From Bacteriovoracaceae bacterium (GTDB taxonomy: Bacteria > Bdellovibrionota > Bacteriovoracia > Bacteriovoracales > Bacteriovoracaceae), in the NCBI GenBank assembly GCA_023146355.1, contig JAGLCH010000391.1, positions 1 through 12,046 on the forward strand: a stretch of 12,046 nt of DNA, written 5' to 3'. Under the pieces are notes generated by a model. That model worked only from the letters and a program-made list of their open reading frames with translations. It was not told the DNA's origin and did no database searches. The position numbers were made by a program, and so were the translations under genes. Below, in pieces: positions 1-6,175 of this stretch; position 1 is the first letter of the stretch, and every line of letters begins with the position of its first letter.

Positions 1-1091
1 AAGCGAATCAGGCCCTCGCCCTCCTTTGATCTACTGTAAAAGGGAGAGCATGGGATTGCGGCAACTTTTCTTTTTTCAATTAGTTCTTTAACGTATTCGA
101 TGGAGTTAAGCTCACTATCGTCGGGGATAGGGCAGAGGATAAAGTAAGAGGACTTAGGAGTGATGGGAGAAAATCCCGCTTCCTTTAGACCTGTTAACAG
201 CAGATCTCTTTTTTCGGTGTAGTTTTCTCTAAAGCTCGGTAGGTACTCGTCTAATCGCCGTAGACCTTTGGCCATCGCTTCCTGCAGGGGTCTTGGAGCA
301 GAAAATGTATTGTTTTGGTGCACCATTCTGATCTGATGAGCAATTTCTTTGGGGGCATTGGCCCAACCAATTCTCCAGCCCGTAAGTCCCAGCGTTTTTC
401 CAGTTGATGAGATTGTTATAGTTCGCTCAAAAAGTCCATCAATTGAGGCAGGGCTGATATGAGATTCATTATCAAATGTGAGGTATTCATACACCTCATC
501 AGATAAGAGGTAACAATCCTCACAGACCAGCAAGTCCCGCAGCTGCTCTAATTCACTTCTAGTGAGTATGGTTCCGGTGGGATTATGGGGAGTGTTGAGT
601 ATTAATAGTTTTGTTTTAGGGCCAAATAACTGGGCCAGTTCTGCGAAATCAAGTCGAAAATTTGGGAATTTCAAAGTACTAATTACTGGAATTCCCCCGG
701 CCATCTTGATTGCTGGGATATAGGTATCAAAAAAAGGCTCTATAACAATTACTTCGTCGCCCGGATTGATTAAGGCCAAAATGGAGCTGAAAAGTGCTTC
801 TGTGGCACCAGTTGTAACTGTGACTTCATTTGCTGGACAATAACGAATACCGTAGTTTTTATGAGTAATGTCCGATATTGACTCTCTTAGCTCCACAATT
901 CCGTGGGCCGGGGCCTGCTGATTTTGACCATTTCGGATTGCATTGATGGCGTAATCTCTTACCCAGCTTGGTCCGTCAAAGTCAGGCATTCCCTGAGAGA
1001 GGTTAATCGCACCTTTTTTATTGGCCAATTGAGTAATGGTGGTGAAGATTGACTCTTCAAAGCTTTTTACAATTTCAGATGTTGGTTTCAT
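1..1091 (-). CDS. PLP-dependent class I/II aminotransferase (YbdL/kynurenine-aminotransferase type), 3' end cut off
   Basis: I translated this from the ATG at 1089-1091; the frame stays open for 363 codons to the left window edge, so only the last few dozen residues are missing. It is a fold-type I aminotransferase: near the N-terminus is INLSQGMPDFDGP, then NTPHNPTG (Asn170), SDEVYEYL (Asp198, which would pair with the pyridine nitrogen, and Tyr201) and SSTGKTLGLTGWRIGW, whose Lys232 should form the Schiff base with PLP. The last visible residues, GEGLIR, place Arg363 where the family binds the substrate carboxylate. By family knowledge, relatives such as E. coli YbdL transaminate methionine, phenylalanine or kynurenine with 2-oxo acids in the cytoplasm; the substrate cannot be read here. 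No good Shine-Dalgarno lies upstream. It diverges from the protease gene across 107 bp. Family is certain; subfamily is probable. Confidence 0.93.
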   Translation of the reverse strand, partial: MKPTSEIVKSFEESIFTTITQLANKKGAINLSQGMPDFDGPSWVRDYAINAIRNGQNQQAPAHGIVELRESISDITHKNYGIRYCPANEVTVTTGATEALFSSILALINPGDEVIVIEPFFDTYIPAIKMAGGIPVISTLKFPNFRLDFAELAQLFGPKTKLLILNTPHNPTGTILTRSELEQLRDLLVCEDCYLLSDEVYEYLTFDNESHISPASIDGLFERTITISSTGKTLGLTGWRIGWANAPKEIAHQIRMVHQNNTFSAPRPLQEAMAKGLRRLDEYLPSFRENYTEKRDLLLTGLKEAGFSPITPKSSYFILCPIPDDSELNSIEYVKELIEKRKVAAIPCSPFYSRSKEGEGLIR

Positions 1092-1160
1092 AGTAAAATA
1101 TTACCAAATCTTAAGTTAAACATCTATTTTTTCTCACTTCCACGATTTCATAAGGTTAGG

Positions 1161-1166
1161 TATGAT
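1161..1166 (+). promoter_or_regulatory. Candidate -10 element for the protease operon
   Basis: The 107-bp divergent gap 1092-1198 contains TATGAT (one mismatch to TATAAT), 33 bp before the protease ATG. The best upstream match for a -35 (CTTCCA at 1137-1142, 18-bp spacing) is poor, and there is no TG extension. A Shine-Dalgarno GGAG at 1187-1190 follows, 8 nt before the start. No convincing promoter for the leftward aminotransferase gene was found in this gap. Confidence 0.3.
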
Positions 1167-1198
1167 TAGAGCAATTAAATCACTTTGGAGATCATTAT

Positions 1199-3400
1199 AT
1201 GAAAAGTTTAATAATACTTCTTTCACTTCTACTCGCTTGGTCAGCAACTGCTGATGTTAATAAGTTAAAAAGAAAGGAACTAAGTCAGAGCGAAAAGACA
1301 AGAATCATTACTGCAATGATTAGAACAGCTCTCGAGAATTATCACTATAAAGGTAAGAAAGTTGACGACGATATATCCAAGTTGGCCTACAAACAATTTA
1401 TTAAGCGTTTAGATTATGGAAAGCAATTCTTCCTTAAAGAAGATGTAGTTAAGCTCAATAAGTTTGAACTGAGCATCGACGATGAGATCAAATCCGGAGA
1501 GCTTTTTCTGCTAGATCAGGCAGTAACTATTTTAAAGAAAAGAATTTTAGAAGTGCAGCAACTTCACAAAGTGCTATTTAAAAATAATTTCAACTTCAAT
1601 AAAAAAGAATCAATCGAAACAGACCCTGAAAAGAGGAAATACTCCAAAAATTCAAAGATGCTAAAAGATCACTGGCGAAAGGTTTTTAAGCAGTCTACTG
1701 TTAGTCGTTACTTGTCACTGATTGAAGATCAGGAAGAAGAAGTTAAAGAATCTAAAGAAAAGAAAAGTAAAAAGTCTAAAAAGAAAAAATCAAAAAAAGA
1801 TAGTTTGATCGGTCTCTCAAAAAAGAAACTTCAAAAGAAAGCACACGCTGCCATTGATAAAAAGTATAAGAAATTTTTTGAGAGAATGCTCAAAGACGGT
1901 TACTACGATTATCTAGATAAATATATCAATTCATTAACCACTGCATTTGATCCACATACAAACTACTTCCCACCACGCAAGAAAGAGGACTTTGATATTG
2001 AGATGTCAGGTTCACTAGAAGGTATTGGGGCCGTTTTACAGGAAGATTCTCCTTATATTAAGGTCGTTGAAATTGTTGCCGGTGGTGCTGCCTGGAGACA
2101 GAAAGGTCTTGAAGTTGACGATCTTATCTTAGCAGTTGCCCAAGCGGACGGTGAGCCAGTTGACCTGGTTGATATGAGAGTCGATAATGCTGTTCGCTAC
2201 ATTCGTGGAAAGAAGGGGACTGAAGTTCGCCTTACTGTAAAAAAGCCAGATGGTTCCAGAAAAGTAATTCCAATCATTCGCGATGTCGTTGAGACAGGTG
2301 CGGGATTTGCAAAATCATCAGTTATTTCATCTAAGAGTTTAGGATTAAAAGTTGGGTACATTAAACTTCCTAAATTTTATCGTGACTTTGAAAAATCAAA
2401 CGGACGTAATTGTACGAAAGATGTTCGAAAAGAATTAGTAGATCTAAAAAAGAGAGATGTAGATGCGATTATACTCGATCTTCGAAATAATGGTGGAGGG
2501 GCACTTGAAGATGCAAAGCAGATGTCAGGACTCTTCATTAAAAAAGGCCCAATTGTTCAGGTAAGAGATGGTCGTAATCAGCTTGAAATTTACGAGGACC
2601 GCGACTCAACTGTTGTATATGACGGACCGCTTATTGTTATGGTCAATAGACTTTCAGCATCAGCTTCAGAAATTTTAGCAGGAGCAATGCAAGATTATGG
2701 CCGCGCTATTATTGTCGGGTCTGAATTTACCCACGGAAAAGGAACCGTTCAGCAAGTGCTAGATCTTAACCGTGGCACTATTTTAAGTCTTCTTGGGCCG
2801 ACCGTAGGAGCTCTTAAAATAACACTTCAAAAGTTTTATCGTGTGACAGGGGCATCTACCCAATACAAAGGTGTTACTCCTGATATTTTCCTTCCAGATC
2901 TATTTAGTTACGACAAAAATCGCGAGCAAGACCTCGACAACTCTCTTCCATGGGACGAGATCAAGGGACTTAAGATAACTCCTTGGAGAGGGCATAACTA
3001 TGATATGTCGAAGCTCAAGAAAAGAAGTGCATCGCGCGTTAAGAAGAGTTCACGTTTTCAGCAAATCAACCGTAATATAGAGATTCTAAAAAAACGTAGA
3101 AATGACACTCTTGTTTCGCTCCATATTTCAGACATTTTAAAAGAGCAAGAAGTTGGTAAGAAATTGTCAAAGCAGATTAAGATCGAAGAAAAGAACGAAG
3201 ATATAGTTGTTACAGATTTTCTCACTGCACTCAAGTTTGACAATAAGAAGAAAAAAGCTGACATGGAGCTATGGAAGAAGGATTATGCTAAGCGTGAAAA
3301 AGAGTGGATTGAAAACTTACAGAAAGATCCAGGTCTTGAAGAGGCATTAAATATTGTAGATGATATGTTAAAAATGGAAAAGAAAGTTTCATTAAGGTAG
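1199..3400 (+). CDS. prc: Carboxy-terminal (tail-specific) processing protease, Prc/Tsp type, peptidase family S41
   Basis: A periplasmic serine protease that, by family knowledge, degrades or trims proteins from their C-termini. Residues 1-18 look like a signal peptide with an A-T-A cleavage box before Asp19. An N-terminal helical region (about 30-265) ends with FDPHTNYFPPR, typical of Prc; a PDZ domain follows (about 268-365, from SGSLEGIGAVLQ). The S41 core has RNNGGGALEDA, then SASASE with catalytic Ser488 in the middle, and HGKGTVQQ with Lys514 as the Ser/Lys dyad partner. About 560-733 matches the C-terminal domain of Prc. At 733 residues it is longer than E. coli Prc (about 680), partly because of a Lys/Ser/Glu-rich insertion near 178-205. 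Ser-to-Lys spacing is one residue longer than in E. coli. GGAG 8 nt upstream supports the start. First gene of a three-gene run with 7- and 8-bp gaps. Confidence 0.95.
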   Translation: MKSLIILLSLLLAWSATADVNKLKRKELSQSEKTRIITAMIRTALENYHYKGKKVDDDISKLAYKQFIKRLDYGKQFFLKEDVVKLNKFELSIDDEIKSGELFLLDQAVTILKKRILEVQQLHKVLFKNNFNFNKKESIETDPEKRKYSKNSKMLKDHWRKVFKQSTVSRYLSLIEDQEEEVKESKEKKSKKSKKKKSKKDSLIGLSKKKLQKKAHAAIDKKYKKFFERMLKDGYYDYLDKYINSLTTAFDPHTNYFPPRKKEDFDIEMSGSLEGIGAVLQEDSPYIKVVEIVAGGAAWRQKGLEVDDLILAVAQADGEPVDLVDMRVDNAVRYIRGKKGTEVRLTVKKPDGSRKVIPIIRDVVETGAGFAKSSVISSKSLGLKVGYIKLPKFYRDFEKSNGRNCTKDVRKELVDLKKRDVDAIILDLRNNGGGALEDAKQMSGLFIKKGPIVQVRDGRNQLEIYEDRDSTVVYDGPLIVMVNRLSASASEILAGAMQDYGRAIIVGSEFTHGKGTVQQVLDLNRGTILSLLGPTVGALKITLQKFYRVTGASTQYKGVTPDIFLPDLFSYDKNREQDLDNSLPWDEIKGLKITPWRGHNYDMSKLKKRSASRVKKSSRFQQINRNIEILKKRRNDTLVSLHISDILKEQEVGKKLSKQIKIEEKNEDIVVTDFLTALKFDNKKKKADMELWKKDYAKREKEWIENLQKDPGLEEALNIVDDMLKMEKKVSLR

Positions 3401-3407
3401 ATGAGTC

Positions 3408-3641
3408 GTGAGTGAGTTAATTGATAATACAGAGTTAAATGAAGTAATGGCAATCCTTGAAGAGCTCGAAGATGAAGTTCTCGCAGTTGAGCTCCTTAAG
3501 GAGTTCAACTCCAAGACTAAACAGCTAGGAATCCTTCTTTTGAATCAAGACGATAGTCTAGGACATGCTGAGTGGAAAAAACTCTGTGATGATGCACAGC
3601 TAGACGTTAATAGAATCGTGAAAAGAATTAAGGAACTGTAG
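3408..3641 (+). CDS. Small acidic helical protein, unrecognised (77 aa), GTG start
   Basis: I do not recognise this family. It has no signal peptide or membrane segment, so it is probably cytoplasmic. The first half is strongly acidic and leucine-rich (about residues 10-34, ILEELEDEVLAVELL) and should be helical, perhaps a short coiled coil; the last 15 residues turn basic. One cysteine (Cys60) is present. The GTG at 3408 is the best start: AAGG at 3394-3397 lies 10 nt upstream, inside the end of the protease gene, while the nearby ATG at 3401 is in another frame and stops after four codons. The next in-frame ATG (3447) would remove 13 residues. It starts 7 bp after prc and ends 8 bp before the next gene, so it is very likely co-translated with them. 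Real gene likely from tight packing; function unknown. Confidence 0.75.
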   Translation: MSELIDNTELNEVMAILEELEDEVLAVELLKEFNSKTKQLGILLLNQDDSLGHAEWKKLCDDAQLDVNRIVKRIKEL

Positions 3642-3649
3642 GTTAAATT

Positions 3650-3952
3650 ATGAGCGATAAGAGAGAGTTTGAGCTAGGGTCACCTCAGGTAAGAGCAAAT
3701 AAAAAAATAGCAAGGCCAAAGATGGGAAAGGTTCTACCTGAAACGGATGAACCTAAACTCAAAAAGCATAAAAGTGAAAAAAAATCTCGCTCTACTTATG
3801 TGGAGCGAGATGATCAGTCTACTGGTAAAAAGACAAATCTAATGGCCGGATTTGGGTCAAAACTACAAATTGTTCTCTTTGTTGGCTCACTTATAATTAT
3901 AGCAACCTTTTTGGCCCCTCATGTAATTGAATTTTTTAATATTCCTAAGTAA
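3650..3952 (+). CDS. Small membrane protein with basic disordered N-terminus and C-terminal transmembrane helix (100 aa), unrecognised
   Basis: No family recognised. Residues 1-68 are hydrophilic, rich in Lys, Arg, Ser and Glu (a basic patch at about 37-47) and probably disordered. Residues 72-90 (LQIVLFVGSLIIIATFLAP) form one strong transmembrane segment, followed by only about ten residues, so it looks tail-anchored with the basic part in the cytoplasm. The ATG at 3650 has a weak AGG (3640-3642) overlapping the previous stop. It is the last gene of the prc run. Its stop overlaps the end of the convergent pilT by 8 bp, and a strong minus-strand terminator hairpin is folded into its coding sequence at 3777-3811, so the Lys-Ser-Glu codons there are under an extra constraint. 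Membrane topology is well supported; role is unknown. Confidence 0.75.
   Translation: MSDKREFELGSPQVRANKKIARPKMGKVLPETDEPKLKKHKSEKKSRSTYVERDDQSTGKKTNLMAGFGSKLQIVLFVGSLIIIATFLAPHVIEFFNIPK
3777..3811 (-). terminator. Intrinsic terminator for pilT, inside the opposing gene
   Basis: On the minus strand ATCTCGCTC (3811-3803) pairs perfectly with GAGCGAGAT (3792-3784). Three more pairs (one of them G-T) extend it to a 12-bp stem with a four-base loop. Eight T residues follow directly (3784-3777, the first one also paired). It lies about 130 nt beyond the pilT stop, antisense to the coding sequence of the 100-residue membrane protein. On the plus strand no T run follows, so it should act only on leftward transcripts. 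Confidence 0.8.
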
Positions 3953-5033
3953 TAATTAGTTGTTGCCTAAAGTCATCCTCTGAGTCACAGTTTTTTATTG
4001 CTTCTTCTTCTGAAATCATTCTTGTTTTAACTAATTGCATAAGGTGCTGATCGAATGTTTGAGATCTACCAGTACCTCCTTCCTCAAATCCTTTTTCAAT
4101 ATATGTATGAAGCCTACTCAGTGGTTCTTTACCTAGGATAATCTCTTTTACTCCAGGAGTTACAGTCATTATTTCTTGAGCAATAGTAACTGTATGTCTT
4201 TTAGACTCTAGCATTCGCTGACCAATAGTGGCCTGAAGAGTTTCTGATAGTCGTTTTCTAATCTCCGTTTGGGCCTGCCCTTCATACATTGAGATAAGTC
4301 GACCAATGGTATTTGCGGAATTAGTGGTATGAACAGTGGAGAGTACAAGGTGACCTGTTTCTGCTGCCTTTAAAGCAATATCAAAAGTTTCAGCATCACG
4401 AATTTCACCAATTAGAATAACATCAGGATCTTGGCGAAGTGCCGAACGTAATCCAGAAGTAAATGTTTTTGAGTCCATCCCTATTTCGCGTTGAGAAATC
4501 CTCGCTTTCTTTTGTGTGTGAAGGTACTCAATTGGGTCTTCAAGAGTCAAAATATGGTAGGGTTTTGTTCTATTGATATGATCAATCATCGCAGCTAGTG
4601 TCGTGGTCTTTCCTGATCCCGTTGATCCAGTTACGAGGATCAGTCCACGCTCATAATTTGTAATTTCCTTGAGTATTGGAGGGGCATTTAATTCTTCCAA
4701 AGAGGGAACTTTAGCATTAATTACTCGAAGAACAATTCCAATGTTTTCCGAGTATTTAAAAATGTTGTAGCGGAATCTACATACACCTTTGACCTCAAAT
4801 GAACCATCTAGCTCATTGATAAGATCGGGATTCAGTTCTGCGCTTTCCATCCCGAGCATAAGGGCGCAAATATCTAGAGTATCATCGAATGAAACCAGTG
4901 ATGATTTTACTGGAACAAGTGAGCCATTGATTCGTAAATTAGGAGCCTCTCCACTTCTAATATGAATATCGCTCGCCTTATGTTTGAATGCTAAATTTGC
5001 AATATCTACAAGATTTTCCGTTGTAAATGCCAT
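3945..5033 (-). CDS. pilT: Type IV pilus retraction ATPase PilT (362 aa)
   Basis: A cytoplasmic hexameric secretion ATPase of the PilT/GspE family that by family knowledge depolymerises pili for twitching. From Met1: an N-terminal PAS-like domain with DIHIRSGEAPNLRING (22-37), Walker A GSTGSGKT (136-143, Lys142), Asp box LTLEDPIEY (162-170), Walker B ILIGE (206-210, Glu210) and His box GHLVLSTVHTT (227-237). Length is normal for PilT. The C-terminal region where PilT usually carries AIRNLIRE reads GVKEIILGKEPLSRL (294-308), so that retraction motif is not recognisable; PilU or another paralogue is a possibility. I chose the ATG at 5033 rather than a start further upstream because GAAGGA sits 7 nt before it and the product then begins like other PilT proteins. 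It stands alone, not in a pil cluster, divergent from the glycosyltransferase. Confidence 0.92.
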   Translation of the reverse strand: MAFTTENLVDIANLAFKHKASDIHIRSGEAPNLRINGSLVPVKSSLVSFDDTLDICALMLGMESAELNPDLINELDGSFEVKGVCRFRYNIFKYSENIGIVLRVINAKVPSLEELNAPPILKEITNYERGLILVTGSTGSGKTTTLAAMIDHINRTKPYHILTLEDPIEYLHTQKKARISQREIGMDSKTFTSGLRSALRQDPDVILIGEIRDAETFDIALKAAETGHLVLSTVHTTNSANTIGRLISMYEGQAQTEIRKRLSETLQATIGQRMLESKRHTVTIAQEIMTVTPGVKEIILGKEPLSRLHTYIEKGFEEGGTGRSQTFDQHLMQLVKTRMISEEEAIKNCDSEDDFRQQLIIT

Positions 5034-5040
5034 ATAATAT

Positions 5041-5046
5041 TCCTTC
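5041..5046 (-). promoter_or_regulatory. Shine-Dalgarno that fixes the pilT start
   Basis: On the minus strand GAAGGA ends 7 nt before the ATG at 5033. The next in-frame ATG upstream (5048) would overlap this site and has no comparable site of its own; the start at 5033 is therefore preferred. Confidence 0.7.
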
Positions 5047-5076
5047 ATTCGTGATTTAAGTAAGTTTCTCTTTAAT

Positions 5077-5105
5077 ATTATGCCTCTAAAAGGCAAAGTG
5101 ATCAA
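5077..5105 (-). promoter_or_regulatory. Candidate sigma-70-type promoter for pilT with an internal inverted repeat
   Basis: On the minus strand TTGATC (5105-5100, 4 of 6 to TTGACA) and CATAAT (5082-5077, 5 of 6 to TATAAT) are 17 bp apart, giving a leader of roughly 35-40 nt before the pilT ATG. An inverted repeat TGCCT-N5-AGGCA (5081-5095) fills most of the spacer and could be an operator. On the plus strand the region serves as leader of the glycosyltransferase gene, for which only a lone TATTAT (5076-5081) is visible. Confidence 0.42.
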
Positions 5106-5119
5106 TTCGTAGGGCAAAT

Positions 5120-6175
5120 ATGAGTACTGAGCAAAAAAAAATCAAAGTCTTGATCATTCGTTTTTCTAGTTTTGGTGATATTGTTCAATGTATGTCTATT
5201 CTTAGACCCCTGAAAAAGAAGTATCCCCATGCTGAAATTCACTGGATCACTCGTTCTGACTTTGCTGGTGTCCTCAAAATGAGCGACCAAATCGATCGGA
5301 CCTGGAAGTTAGATAAAAGAGAAGGACTTGTTGGACTTATTCGCCTGAAAGAGGCTTTAAAGGCAGAGCGTTTTGATGTTATCTATGACGCTCACTGCAA
5401 TATCCGTTCAAAGATACTTTGCTGGTATTTAGCGCCCATTTACTCCCGTTTCATTGTGGGATGGGGGGCAACTTTTATCCGCCGTGGTAAGGACCGCTTA
5501 AAGAGAATTATGCTCTTTAAATTGAAGAAGAATTTTTTCGAGTGGCCTTATCGTGGAATGGTTTCTTTTCTTTCTCCTCTGAAAAAAATTGGGGTTGAAT
5601 ATGATGGAGATCATTTTATTGCCGGAAATTTTGATGACGCAATTGAAAAGAAGCTCGATAAGCTTTTTGCTTCCCTACCTTTTCAAACTACTGAGCTTCC
5701 CACTATTGCCCTTGCGCCATCTGCTGCTTGGGAAATGAAAAGGTGGCCCACAGAATACTGGAAGAGACTTATCCTTTTGTGCCCAGAGTATAATTTTATC
5801 TTACTAGGAGGGCCTACTGATACATTTCTTTCAGAAATCGAAGAGATTGCTCCCCATCGAGTGATTAATCTTGCAGGTAAGACCTCTCTTCTTGAGAGTT
5901 GTGCACTTATTAAGCGAATGACTGCCGTTGTCTCAGGTGATACTGGAATGCTTCATGTTACAGATATTTTAGGAGTCAAAGGAATCGCAATTGTTGGGCC
6001 TACAGCATTTGGCTTTCCAACTTCAAATCGTATTGAAACGATGGAAGTCGAACTCGATTGTCGACCTTGCACAAAAGATGGGCGTGGGAAGTGCGTTCAA
6101 GAGACTTATCAAAAGTGTTTAGTTGAGATTTCACCAGAAAGAGTAGCTAAAAAGCTCGAAGAGATTATTTCTTAA
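5120..6175 (+). CDS. Glycosyltransferase family 9, ADP-heptose:LPS heptosyltransferase type
   Basis: A cytoplasmic, membrane-associated GT-B enzyme that by family knowledge adds a heptose (or related sugar) from an ADP-sugar to the lipid A-core of LPS. The N-terminal lobe opens with VLIIRFSSFGDIVQ (10-23), with Asp20 at the position of the catalytic base in WaaC/WaaF. The C-terminal lobe has APSAAWEMKRWPTEYW (199-214, with the Lys207-Arg-Trp-Pro motif), GDTGMLHV (273-280), and a four-cysteine group (Cys314, 317, 325, 333) like the one near the end of WaaF proteins. Length (351) is normal. AGGG at 5111-5114 lies 5 nt upstream. Codons 5-8 contain a run of nine A (5133-5141), a possible slippage site. 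It is monocistronic, ends 11 bp inside the opposing J-domain gene, and has its own terminator candidate at 6205-6233. Exact sugar and acceptor are not determinable. Confidence 0.92.
   Translation: MSTEQKKIKVLIIRFSSFGDIVQCMSILRPLKKKYPHAEIHWITRSDFAGVLKMSDQIDRTWKLDKREGLVGLIRLKEALKAERFDVIYDAHCNIRSKILCWYLAPIYSRFIVGWGATFIRRGKDRLKRIMLFKLKKNFFEWPYRGMVSFLSPLKKIGVEYDGDHFIAGNFDDAIEKKLDKLFASLPFQTTELPTIALAPSAAWEMKRWPTEYWKRLILLCPEYNFILLGGPTDTFLSEIEEIAPHRVINLAGKTSLLESCALIKRMTAVVSGDTGMLHVTDILGVKGIAIVGPTAFGFPTSNRIETMEVELDCRPCTKDGRGKCVQETYQKCLVEISPERVAKKLEEIIS

Noticed and set aside
3058..3264. Minus-strand open frame of 68 codons within prc
   Set aside because: It lies antisense inside a clear protease domain, has low-complexity Ser/Phe composition reflecting the Lys-rich sense strand, and no ribosome-binding site.
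3401..3415. Four-codon ATG frame overlapping the prc stop region
   Set aside because: It has no supporting signal and probably arises by chance beside the GTG start at 3408.
3973..3992. Possible plus-strand terminator for the prc operon (CTCTG-AGT-CACAG then six T)
   Set aside because: The stem has an internal C-C mismatch and a three-base loop; too weak to list although its position just after 3952 is suitable.
5034..5117. N-terminal extension of pilT to an upstream ATG at 5117
   Set aside because: It would add 28 residues not typical of PilT and run through the promoter candidate up to the divergent gene; the start at 5033 has a good Shine-Dalgarno.
5655..5676. Hairpin AAGCT-N5-AGCTT followed by T residues in the family 9 glycosyltransferase
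   Set aside because: It lies in mid-gene, the stem is only five AT-rich pairs, and termination there would destroy the product; most likely chance from Lys-Leu-Asp-Lys-Leu codons.
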